Positions 56,713-64,000 of a DNA stretch of 64,000 nucleotides are shown here, one piece after another. Position 1 is the first letter of the stretch, and each line of letters begins with the position of its first letter. The translations under genes and the position numbers were made by a program. The notes beneath the pieces were generated by a model that did not search any database, was not told the DNA's origin, and saw nothing but the letters and a program-made list of their open reading frames with translations. This stretch comes from Allosphingosinicella deserti (lineage in GTDB: Bacteria; Pseudomonadota; Alphaproteobacteria; Sphingomonadales; Sphingomonadaceae): NCBI RefSeq assembly GCF_003012735.1, contig NZ_PXYI01000002.1, positions 496,001 to 560,000 of the forward strand, written 5' to 3'.

Positions 56713-58644
56713 TCACGCGAACACCCCGTGCAGGTACCAGCTGAGATCACCGGTCGCGACGTCGACGCCGTCGCCGCGGCGATACAGCCAGAAGCGTTCG
56801 CCGCCTTCGTCCTCGACCTGGAAATAGTCGCGCACCGCCTCCGCCTCGGCGGTGCGGCGCCACCATTCGCCGAAGATCCGTTCGGGGCCGTCGGCACGGG
56901 CGATGCGGTAGGCGCGGCCGCGCCAGGTGAAGCGGCGGGGCGGCAGATCGGGGAGCAGGGCGACGACATTCTCGACCCGCTCGGGCGGCGAGAGCAGGCG
57001 GACCGGGCGCGGATAGTCCGGCCAGGGATGGACGGCGCCGAGCGGGCCGGTGCGGCGTACGCTGCGTTCCGGCACGTCGCTCTCGACCGCGGAGAGGCGG
57101 AACAGATGGCGCGCGCCGATCCGGCCGGCGAGGCGATCGACCAAAGGCGCGAGATCGGCCGACGGCGGCTCGCCGGTGAGCGCGCCGGCGACGGTCTCGG
57201 GGCCGAGCGGCTCGGTGCGCACCGCGATGAGGCGCAGCGCGTCGAGGCCATAGCCCGGCTCGATCGTCTCGATCTTCATGCCGAGCAGGCGGAGGAGGTG
57301 GCGGGAATCCCGGGTCGCGCGGGCGGTGCCGATGGTGATGCTCTGCGCCGCCCCGTCGACGCGGTCGCCGGCGAGGGTGAGGATGCGGGCGGCGAGGCCG
57401 GCCTTGGCGAGATCGTCGATCAGCCGGGCCATCAATTCGGCCATCGCCTGGGCGATCGCTTCGGGCGTGGCGATCGGCTCGGCGAAGCGCAGTTCGGCGC
57501 GCGGTGCCTCCTCCGGCACCACCGGATCGATCGGCTCGGCGGCACGGCCGAGCGCCTGATCGAGCCGGGTCAGGGTCTGCCGGCCGAAGCGGCGCTGGAG
57601 CGGCCCGCGCGGCATCGCCACCAGATCGCCGATCCGCTCCAGCCCCAGCCGCCGCGCGGTGGCGAGCGCATCCTCCTCCAGCCGCAAGGCGGCGAGCGGC
57701 AGCGGCGCCAGCGCATCGGGTTCGCCGCCGGGCGGGCACAGGCTCAAAGGCGCCGGGCCGAAGCGGGCGAGGGCGTGCGCGGCGCCCGGCGTTCCCGCGA
57801 CCGCGATCCGTGCCCGATAGCCGGCGCGGGCGCAGAAACGCAGGATCCGCGCGCACATCCGTTCCTCGCCGCCGAACAGATGGGCGACTCCGCTGAGATC
57901 GAGGAACAGGCCGTCCGCCCCCGCCACGGCGGCGCGCGGAGTCCAGCGCCGGGCGGCATAGAGCGCCAGCGCATCGAGCAGGGCCGCATCGGCGCGCGGA
58001 TCGGCATCGCAGACGTCGAGCCCCGGCACCAGCGCCCGCGCCTGGGTGGCGGCCATGCCGGGATGGAGGCCGAGCGCGCGCGCGGCATCGCAGGCCGCGG
58101 CGACCAGCAGCCGGTTGCCGGTGCGGGCGACGGTGACCAGCGGCGGCTCGGCCGGTGCCGCGGGGGCGGCGGCGCGCGGCGGCGCGACCGAGGGGAGCAG
58201 GTCGCGGGTGGCGATGCGGCGCTGGATGTCCTCGACATTGCGGGCGCGGAACGGGGTTTCCGCCGCTTCGGTGCGGCGGCCGAGCTCGCGGATCGACGGC
58301 CGCTGGTGCGGCGGCAGCGCTTCCGCCTGCTCCATCACCGCTTCCCGAGACCCCGAGTCCCGAGACCAGCGCGCACCCGGACGCCAGCCGCCGCCGCGCG
58401 GGCAGGAGCAATCGCCGATGCGCGTGCCCGGCGCCGCATCTTCCCCCAGCCGATCGGGTGCAGGCTGGGGCGCGATCGTCCGCGGCCCGGCCGGGCGGCC
58501 GAGCGGGGTGGAGGAGAGGCGATCGGCCGGCGGTGCAGCGGGCGCGACGACGATGCGGGCGGAAGGCCCGCTGTTACGCCGCCGCTCTTGCCGGATTCGG
58601 TCGGTGCTCAGCGCCGTCAGGCAGAGCGAGGCAACCCTTCGCAT
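56713..58644 (-). CDS. imuB: ImuB, Y-family polymerase-like mutasome hub
   Basis: 643-residue DinB-like protein that binds DnaE2, ImuA and the beta clamp but is not itself a polymerase in studied species. It starts MRRVASLCLTALSTDRIR, like other ImuB. From about residue 166 the Y-family fold resumes (PPLVTVARTGNRLLVAAACDAARALGLHPGMAATQARAL in part; GADGLFLDLSGVAHLFGGEERM; PRGPLQRRFGRQTLTRLDQALG). The catalytic acids of true Y-polymerases are not seen, as expected. About 140 Pro/Arg/Ser-rich residues (20-160) between the first strand and the rest are extra relative to ordinary ImuB (~500 residues). The start overlaps imuA by 71 bp. Confidence 0.92.
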   Translation of the reverse strand: MRRVASLCLTALSTDRIRQERRRNSGPSARIVVAPAAPPADRLSSTPLGRPAGPRTIAPQPAPDRLGEDAAPGTRIGDCSCPRGGGWRPGARWSRDSGSREAVMEQAEALPPHQRPSIRELGRRTEAAETPFRARNVEDIQRRIATRDLLPSVAPPRAAAPAAPAEPPLVTVARTGNRLLVAAACDAARALGLHPGMAATQARALVPGLDVCDADPRADAALLDALALYAARRWTPRAAVAGADGLFLDLSGVAHLFGGEERMCARILRFCARAGYRARIAVAGTPGAAHALARFGPAPLSLCPPGGEPDALAPLPLAALRLEEDALATARRLGLERIGDLVAMPRGPLQRRFGRQTLTRLDQALGRAAEPIDPVVPEEAPRAELRFAEPIATPEAIAQAMAELMARLIDDLAKAGLAARILTLAGDRVDGAAQSITIGTARATRDSRHLLRLLGMKIETIEPGYGLDALRLIAVRTEPLGPETVAGALTGEPPSADLAPLVDRLAGRIGARHLFRLSAVESDVPERSVRRTGPLGAVHPWPDYPRPVRLLSPPERVENVVALLPDLPPRRFTWRGRAYRIARADGPERIFGEWWRRTAEAEAVRDYFQVEDEGGERFWLYRRGDGVDVATGDLSWYLHGVFA

Positions 58645-59332
58645 CGGGGCCCTCCATGATCCAGTGGTGGGGCTCGCCGCCGCGCTGGCGGGCGAGATCG
58701 AGGCGCCAGCGCGGGCGGCCGATGCCGGCGACCGGCAGCGGCTGCGACGGCGCGCAGCCGACCCGCCAGCGAGTCACCGCGGCGGACGGGGCGGCGAGCG
58801 GATCCTCCTCCTGGCGGCGCCATCTTTTCAGCATCAGCGCCATCGTGCCGCCTTCCTCGGCGGCGAGCTGGAGCCGGCGGGTCGCCGCCATCGGCACCTT
58901 GCGGACCTCGCCGATCACCGCGTCGAGGCCGCCGTGCCGAAGCCCTTCCTCCATCACCGCGAGCACGTCCTCGTCGCGGCCGCATTCGGCATAGAGCACG
59001 TTGTCGGGCGGGAGGCCGGCCATCGCCAGGCCGGGGGCGAACAGATCCCGCCGGGCGAGCGCCCACAGCACCGTGCCGTTGGCCGCGCAGCGGCGGGCGG
59101 CGACGGCGGCGAGGAACAGGGTGGCGGCGGCATCGTCGGACAGGCCGGGCCGGTCCGCCGCCACCTCGTGCAGGGCGGCGCAGGCGAGGCCGCCGCCCGC
59201 CAGCCGGGCATCGATGGACTCGACGCCGAAAGGCAGGCATTCGCGTGTCCCGGCGACGCCCGCCGATTCGATGGCACGCACTTCGGCCTTCAAGGCTTCG
59301 AGGCGTTCGGAACGGGCGGGGCTTGGGACCAT
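58574..59332 (-). CDS. imuA: ImuA, RecA-like mutasome accessory protein
   Basis: 252-residue RecA/SulA-like protein. FGVESIDARLAGGGLACAALHEVAADRPG marks the ImuA N-region; there is no true GxxxxGKT P-loop, which is normal for ImuA. Then TVLWALARRDLFAPGLAMAGLPPDNVLYAECGRDEDVLAVMEEGL, LDAVIGEVRKVPMAATRRLQLAAEEGGTMALML (each in part). It recruits or positions ImuB and DnaE2. First gene of the cassette, 19 bp after a multiple LexA site; its 3' end overlaps imuB. Confidence 0.94.
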   Translation of the reverse strand: MVPSPARSERLEALKAEVRAIESAGVAGTRECLPFGVESIDARLAGGGLACAALHEVAADRPGLSDDAAATLFLAAVAARRCAANGTVLWALARRDLFAPGLAMAGLPPDNVLYAECGRDEDVLAVMEEGLRHGGLDAVIGEVRKVPMAATRRLQLAAEEGGTMALMLKRWRRQEEDPLAAPSAAVTRWRVGCAPSQPLPVAGIGRPRWRLDLARQRGGEPHHWIMEGPDAKGCLALPDGAEHRPNPARAAA

Positions 59333-59350
59333 GGCGACTCAGACTCACTT

Positions 59351-59376
59351 GTTCCCTTTATGTTCCGCTCTCGTTC
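59351..59376. promoter_or_regulatory. Tandem LexA boxes (three GTTC half-sites)
   Basis: GTTC-CCTTTAT-GTTC-CGCTCTC-GTTC: three GTTC half-sites each 7 bp apart, i.e. two overlapping copies of the alphaproteobacterial LexA box GTTC-N7-GTTC. They lie 19-44 bp before the imuA start, where LexA would block the promoter until DNA damage. Confidence 0.85.
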
Positions 59377-59515
59377 AGCCGGAGTCAAGCCGCCGAAAGG
59401 CGTAGGTATTTTCCCGAAATGCCGCCCCCCGGGCGATCATCCCTCCAAAGCGGCGATGCGCCTCCTATTTAGGCCGCGCCGCCCGAGCCTCAGCGAAACG
59501 AGACATTCGATCCCG
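59377..59515. other. Divergent imuA / M16 peptidase gap
   Basis: 139 bp holding the promoter of the M16 peptidase in principle. CCTCCTATTTAGG (about 59461-59473) is a possible -10 region for the plus strand. Nothing else is visible. Confidence 0.35.
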
Positions 59516-62503
59516 ATGACATCCTTCCGCCGTTCCCTCCTTCCGCGTCTTCTCCTCGCCGCCGCTCCGATCGCCGCCCTTGCGGCGGCCGCACCCGCCC
59601 AGGCGGGAGCCACGCAAGCGAAGCCGGCGGCCGCGCAAGCGAAGGCGGCGGCCACACCCGCTCAGGCCAAGGCTGGCGACAGCGGCTGGTTCTATCGCGG
59701 CAGCGACATCGCGCCCGATCCGGCCTGGACGTTCGGCACCCTTCCCAACGGCCTGCGCTACGCGGTGCGGCGCAACGCCCTGCCGGCCGGCCAGGTCTCG
59801 ATCCGGCTGCGAATGGACGTCGGCTCATTGGCTGAGGAGGACCCGCAGCGCGGCTGGGCCCATTATGTCGAGCATATGGTGTTCCGCGGCACAGCCGACT
59901 TCCACGACGGCGAGGCGCGGCAGACCTGGCAGCGGCTCGGCGCGAGCTTCGGCAGCGACACCAATGCCTCCACCCAGCCGACCCAAACCGTCTACCAGCT
60001 CGATCTGCCGAAGAATGACGAAGCCTCGCTGGAACTCAGCCTCAAGCTGCTCGCCAGCATGGCCGACACCGCCACCTTCGATCCCGCGATCGTCGATGCC
60101 GAGCGCGGCGTCGTCCTTGCCGAATATGGCCGCCGCCCCGAGCTCTCGGTCAAGCTCGGCGATCTCACCCGCAATTTGTTCTTCGCAGGCCTGAAATTCG
60201 CCGACCGCGACACGATCGGCACCGAAGCGACCCTGAAGGGTGCGACCGCGGCCGGGCTCAAGAGCTTCTACGAGCGCTGGTACCGCCCGGAGCGCGCGAC
60301 CCTGATCCTGGTCGGCGATGCCGATCCCAAGATGCTCGAAGCCCTGGCGGCGAAGACGTTCGGCGGATGGAAGGCAACCGGCCCCGCCCCCGCCGAGCCC
60401 GCGCTCGGTGCGATCAAGGAGGTTCCCGAACTCTCCGCAGGGCTCGCCTATCCGGGCTCGCCTTATGCGGCCACCCTGAGCTGGGTGCGGCCCTATCGGA
60501 AGCTTCCGCATACCATGACGCGCGAACGCGAGGATCTCGCCGAGGCGCTCGCCAAGCGGATCGTCAATCGCCGCCTCGAAGCCAAGGCACGAGGCGACGC
60601 CGCCTTCCTCAATGCCCAGATCGGCGGCGACCGATCGACCGACATTGCCGATTATACCCAGGTGACCGTCATGGCCAAGGAAGGCCGCTGGCAGGAAGCG
60701 CTCAAGCAGGTCTATGCGATCCTCGCCGATGCGCTGCGGGCGCCGCCGAGCGACGCCGAGATCGCGCGCGAGATCGACAATCTGCGATCCTCGGGCCGAT
60801 CGAACGTGGAGGGTGAGCCGACGCGCCGCTCCAACCAGTGGGCGCAGGCTCTGGTCTCGGCGATCGACGGCGACAGCATCATCTCGAGCGCCCCGGCGAC
60901 TCTGGCCGTGTTCGAGGCGCTTGCCCCGCAGATGACTCCGGCGGCGGTCCAGGCCGGCCTGACGCGCCTGTTCGCAGGCTCCGGGCCGCGCATGGTGCTG
61001 CTCTCGCCCGAGCCCGTGCCGGACATCGCCAAGGCCCTGTCGGTCGCCGCGAAAGCCGAACCGGCGGCGCGCCTGGCCGACCGCAAGGTGACGATGGACG
61101 ATCTTCCCGCGCTGGGCGCCCCCGGCCGCGAAGTGTCGCGCGAGCAGATCGCCGATCTCGGAGTCACCATCGTCCGCTTCGCCAACGGATCGAGCCTGGT
61201 CTTCAAGAAGACGGATTTCGAAAAGGGGCGGGTCAACGTCTCGCTGCGTTTCGGCAACGGAGTGTCGGGCCTGCCGGCGGACCGGCGGACGATCGCCTGG
61301 ATGGGCTCGCTGATCGGATCGACGGGCATTGCCGGCCTCGATCTCGACGCGCTCGAGCGGCTGCTCACCGGGCGGCGGATGACGATCGGCTTCGACGTCG
61401 CCGAGGATGCGTTCGAACTGAACGGCACCACCAATGCCCAGGACCTGTCCGATCAGCTGCGGCTGCTCGTCACCAAGCTTGCTTATCCGCGCTGGGACGC
61501 GACCCTGTTCAACCGCTACAAGATTGCGGCGCTCGAAAACTACCAGCTGAGCTTCTCGTCCGCCTCGTCGCGGGCGGGCCGCGAGTTCGGCGGGTTCAAC
61601 CATGGGGGCGATGCCCGCTGGAGCCCGGTCGAACGCGAGGAAATCGCCGCGTCGACTCCGCAGGACTTCCAGACATTCTTCGAGCCCCTCCTCCAGCAGG
61701 GGCCGATCGAGGCGGTGATCGTCGGCGACGTCGATCTCGAGCCCGCCGTCGCGGCGATGCTGAAGACGGTGGCGGCCCTGCCCAAACGCGCCGAGGTAAC
61801 GCCGGCCCCGGCGTCGCTCGCGGTGCAGCCGCCCAAGGCCGACGCGACCGTTCGCTTCGATCATCAGGGCGATCCGGGCCAGGCCTATGCGGCGATCGGC
61901 TGGTCGACCTTCGGCGGCACCGGCAATCGCAAGGCGCGGCGCGCCTTGGCGCTGGCCGGCAACATGATCCAGGTCCGCCTGTTCGAGCGGCTGCGCGACG
62001 TCGAAGGCGCCACTTACTCCCCCAACGGCTTCGCCAGCAGCTCCGAGATCTTCGAGAAATGGGGCGTGCTCGGCGCCGCCGCCGAAGTGCGGCCCGAGCG
62101 CACCGACCTGTTCTTCCGCCTCGCCCGCGAGATCGTCGCCGACATGGCGGCCAAGCCCGCCGCGCCCGACGAGTTCGAGCGCGCGATCAGCCCGGTGATG
62201 AGCGGCCTCGACCGGCGGCTCAAGACCAACGCTTATTGGCTGTCGGCGATGGAAGGCTGGTCGCGCAAACCGGCGCTGATCGATCTCACCCGCAACCTCG
62301 TCTCCGACTACAAGGCGATGACCGCCGAGGACGTGCGCGCGGCGGTGGCGACCTATGTCGCCGACGAGAATCCGTGGGCGTTCACCGTCGTTCCGGCACG
62401 GGCGGCGGCTGCGTCCTCGCCCGCCGGCGCCACTCCGCCGCCCGCAAAAGCGGCTCCGGCTGCCGCAGCGCCTGGCCCTTCCGCCGCCGGAACGGGAGGC
62501 TGA
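59516..62503 (+). CDS. Secreted M16-family zinc metalloprotease, two-lobed
   Basis: 995-residue protein with a signal peptide (MTSFRRSLLPRLLLAAAPIAALAAAAPAQA) followed by an Ala/Lys/Gln low-complexity linker. The first lobe (about 60-480) has the inverted zinc motif HYVEH (about residue 117-121) and the third ligand in ERGVVLAEYGRR. The second lobe (about 540-950) is the inactive M16C-type half (GFDVAEDAFELNGTTNAQDLSDQLRLLVTKLAYP in part; EAVIVGDVDLEPAVAAML). The tail is Ala/Pro-rich. Such peptidases degrade peptides in the periplasm. The ATG at 59516 starts the signal peptide; the frame is open far upstream, antisense to imuA/imuB, by chance of high GC. Confidence 0.92.
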   Translation: MTSFRRSLLPRLLLAAAPIAALAAAAPAQAGATQAKPAAAQAKAAATPAQAKAGDSGWFYRGSDIAPDPAWTFGTLPNGLRYAVRRNALPAGQVSIRLRMDVGSLAEEDPQRGWAHYVEHMVFRGTADFHDGEARQTWQRLGASFGSDTNASTQPTQTVYQLDLPKNDEASLELSLKLLASMADTATFDPAIVDAERGVVLAEYGRRPELSVKLGDLTRNLFFAGLKFADRDTIGTEATLKGATAAGLKSFYERWYRPERATLILVGDADPKMLEALAAKTFGGWKATGPAPAEPALGAIKEVPELSAGLAYPGSPYAATLSWVRPYRKLPHTMTREREDLAEALAKRIVNRRLEAKARGDAAFLNAQIGGDRSTDIADYTQVTVMAKEGRWQEALKQVYAILADALRAPPSDAEIAREIDNLRSSGRSNVEGEPTRRSNQWAQALVSAIDGDSIISSAPATLAVFEALAPQMTPAAVQAGLTRLFAGSGPRMVLLSPEPVPDIAKALSVAAKAEPAARLADRKVTMDDLPALGAPGREVSREQIADLGVTIVRFANGSSLVFKKTDFEKGRVNVSLRFGNGVSGLPADRRTIAWMGSLIGSTGIAGLDLDALERLLTGRRMTIGFDVAEDAFELNGTTNAQDLSDQLRLLVTKLAYPRWDATLFNRYKIAALENYQLSFSSASSRAGREFGGFNHGGDARWSPVEREEIAASTPQDFQTFFEPLLQQGPIEAVIVGDVDLEPAVAAMLKTVAALPKRAEVTPAPASLAVQPPKADATVRFDHQGDPGQAYAAIGWSTFGGTGNRKARRALALAGNMIQVRLFERLRDVEGATYSPNGFASSSEIFEKWGVLGAAAEVRPERTDLFFRLAREIVADMAAKPAAPDEFERAISPVMSGLDRRLKTNAYWLSAMEGWSRKPALIDLTRNLVSDYKAMTAEDVRAAVATYVADENPWAFTVVPARAAAASSPAGATPPPAKAAPAAAAPGPSAAGTGG

Positions 62504-62544
62504 AGGTTTCCATTCGTCGCAGAATCGCTCTAGAACGGCCGACG

Positions 62545-63696
62545 GTGTCCACGAGCGCAGTCCAGGCAGGAGCCCCCGGGAGGGGCGAGGCAGCAGCCAG
62601 CTGGAAGCCTTTCCGGCTTCAGCAGCAGCCCTTTTTCGACGACAAGAACCGGGCCTTCTGGATCCTCCAGTCGGCCGGGTGGGGCGGCTATTTCTTCCTG
62701 CGCAGCCTGTCGGGCCTCGCCAACAATTTCGGCTTCAACCTCGTCATCCACATCGCCCTGCTGACCGCGACCGGCTATTCGCTGACCCTGCTGATGGCGG
62801 CGATGTTCCGGCGGCTGATCAAGATGCGGCCGGTGATCACCTGGGTGACCTCGATCATCCTGGTGCTGATCGCCTCGGCCGCCTTTTCGGCGATCGAGAC
62901 GTGGAGCCACGCGACCTTCGTCAAGCCCGGGATACGGCCGGAAGGGCTGCAATTCTTCGGCTCGATCATCCTCACCGTGTCGCTGCTGGTCGCCTGGTCG
63001 GCGCTCTATTACGGGATCAATTATTATCTGCTGCTCGAGGAGCAGAGCGACCGCCTGCTGCGGCTCGAGAATCAGGCGAGCGCGGCGCAGCTGGCGATGC
63101 TGCGCTACCAGCTCAATCCGCATTTCCTGTTCAACACGTTGAACTCGATCTCGACCCTGGTGCTGCTGAAACAGACCGAGCGGGCCAATGCGATGCTGTC
63201 GCGCCTGTCCTCGTTCCTGCGCTACACTTTGGTCAACGAGCCGATGGGATCGGTGACGGTGGCGCAGGAGGTGGAGACTCTGAAGCTCTATCTCGACATC
63301 GAGAAGATGCGCTTCGAGGACCGGCTGCGGCCGCGGTTCGAGATCGACGACAATGTCTCGAAGGCGCGGCTGCCGTCGCTGCTGCTGCAGCCGCTGGTCG
63401 AGAATGCCATCAAATATGCGGTCACGCCCCAGGAGGAGGGGGCGGACATCGAGGTTTCGGCGCGCAGGCTCGGCGAGCGGGTGGTGATCACCGTCCGCGA
63501 CAGCGGGCCGGGCTCGGAAGACCATTGGGTGAAGGCACAGGAGTCGACGGGGGTCGGGCTCGCCAACATCCGGGATCGATTGGCGCAGGCCTATGGGCCC
63601 GATCATCGGTTCGAAACGGACACCAACAGGAGCGGGGGGTTCAGCGTTACCATTGAAATTCCATTCCAGATTGAAACATTCGAGGAGCCGAAATGA
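62545..63696 (+). CDS. LytS/YehU-type membrane sensor histidine kinase
   Basis: 383-residue kinase: about four transmembrane helices (in 35-160, e.g. GFNLVIHIALLTATGYSLTLLMAAMF, VITWVTSIILVLIASAAFSAIETW), a short coiled-coil, a His_kinase domain with the phospho-His in YQLNPHFLFNTLNSISTLVLL, and an HATPase domain (LLLQPLVENAIKYAV, DSGPG, GVGLANIRDRLAQAYG). No extra sensor domain. GTG at 62545 is the first usable start after the peptidase stop. It overlaps the LytTR-type regulator by 4 nt (ATGA), so they are a cognate pair. Confidence 0.93.
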   Translation: MSTSAVQAGAPGRGEAAASWKPFRLQQQPFFDDKNRAFWILQSAGWGGYFFLRSLSGLANNFGFNLVIHIALLTATGYSLTLLMAAMFRRLIKMRPVITWVTSIILVLIASAAFSAIETWSHATFVKPGIRPEGLQFFGSIILTVSLLVAWSALYYGINYYLLLEEQSDRLLRLENQASAAQLAMLRYQLNPHFLFNTLNSISTLVLLKQTERANAMLSRLSSFLRYTLVNEPMGSVTVAQEVETLKLYLDIEKMRFEDRLRPRFEIDDNVSKARLPSLLLQPLVENAIKYAVTPQEEGADIEVSARRLGERVVITVRDSGPGSEDHWVKAQESTGVGLANIRDRLAQAYGPDHRFETDTNRSGGFSVTIEIPFQIETFEEPK

Positions 63697-64000
63697 CCAT
63701 TCGCACGATTCTCGTGGACGACGAGCCGCTTGCCATTCAGGGCTTGCAGCTTCGCCTCGACAAGCACGAGGACGTCGAGATCGTTGAGACCTGTTCGAAC
63801 GGTCGCGAGGCGATCCGGGCGATCAAGACTCACAAGCCGGATCTCGTTTTCCTCGATATCCAGATGCCCGGCTTCGACGGCTTCTCGGTGATCCAGGGAC
63901 TGATGGAGGTCGAGCCTCCGCTCTTCGTCTTCGTCACGGCCTATTCCGATCACGCCATCCGCGCGTTCGAGGCGCAGGCGGTCGATTATCTGATGAAGCC
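63693..64000 (+). CDS. LytTR-type response regulator, cut by the window end
   Basis: Only the receiver is visible: [17 protein letters not shown], phospho-Asp in [13 protein letters not shown], Thr in [25 protein letters not shown] (in part; the AVDYLMKP ending is typical of AlgR/LytR receivers). GAGGAG stands 6 nt before the ATG. The DNA-binding domain, presumably LytTR, lies beyond position 64000. Paired with the LytS-type kinase. Confidence 0.9.
   Translation, partial: [102 protein letters not shown]

Noticed and set aside
58046-59515. 490-codon N-terminal extension of the M16 peptidase frame
   Set aside because: It runs antisense through imuB and imuA and precedes a clean signal peptide at 59516.
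1-64000. tRNA, rRNA, insertion sequences or prophage
   Set aside because: No tRNA cloverleaf, rRNA core, transposase or integrase was recognised on reading both strands; small RNAs cannot be excluded by eye.

Overview
The window is high-GC alphaproteobacterial chromosome, most likely from a Sphingomonadaceae member (Sphingomonas or relative). The evidence is the gene content: an alphaproteobacterial flagellar set with FlbT and an FlbD-like regulator, FixL/FixJ-type two-component proteins, an imuA-imuB-dnaE2 cassette behind GTTC-N7-GTTC LexA sites, and REP-like GC-rich palindromes. No rRNA, tRNA, phage or insertion sequence was recognised.

Layout. (1) 1-5140: the end of an assimilatory sulfate-reduction operon (cysN 3' part, cysJ, cysI). 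(2) 5195-19339: a signalling island. It holds a BLUF blue-light protein, three orphan response regulators, a PAS-PAS-PAS-GGDEF-EAL protein with a small upstream gene, a FixL-like kinase, two tandem non-canonical FtsZ paralogues, a membrane-anchored FixL-like kinase fused translationally to a FixJ regulator, and a GGDEF protein. (3) 19606-22501: an Xre/S24-like regulator, an unknown protein and an unusual sigma-70 factor. (4) 22962-50514: flagellar genes in several divergent operons. These are flbT-fliI-fliJ-transglycosylase; flgE-flgK-flgL; a secreted TPR protein with a membrane partner; fliL-fliM-DUF6468-motE; flgF-flgG-flgA-flgH; fliC followed by two unknown genes and a GT2 glycosyltransferase; and fliF-fliN-flbD-like-flhA-fliK-flgD. 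(5) 50515-52886: a gene-poor stretch with a ~165-bp repeat family, an orphan VirB2-like pilin gene and a small membrane ORF. (6) 52924-59332: the SOS mutasome imuA-imuB-dnaE2, with REP-like elements between imuB and dnaE2 and, in frame, inside dnaE2. (7) 59516-64000: an M16 metalloprotease, then a LytS-type kinase with its LytTR-type regulator (cut by the window end).

How the parts fit. The flagellar block encodes rod, hook, filament, C-ring and export parts, but fliG, fliH, flgB, flgC, flgI, fliE, fliP/Q/R, flhB and motA/B are not in the window. Two divergent flagellar promoter regions carry the same palindrome, GGCAAA-N-TTTGCC. The only flagellar regulator here is an FlbD-like protein that lacks the sigma-54-activating AAA+ domain, and I see no -24/-12 promoters; CCTATAAT-like -10 boxes recur instead. 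The most novel-looking locus is the signalling island. It places two FtsZ-family GTPases without the usual division-partner peptide among light (BLUF), redox/oxygen-type (FixL-like) and c-di-GMP proteins. Their function is unknown.
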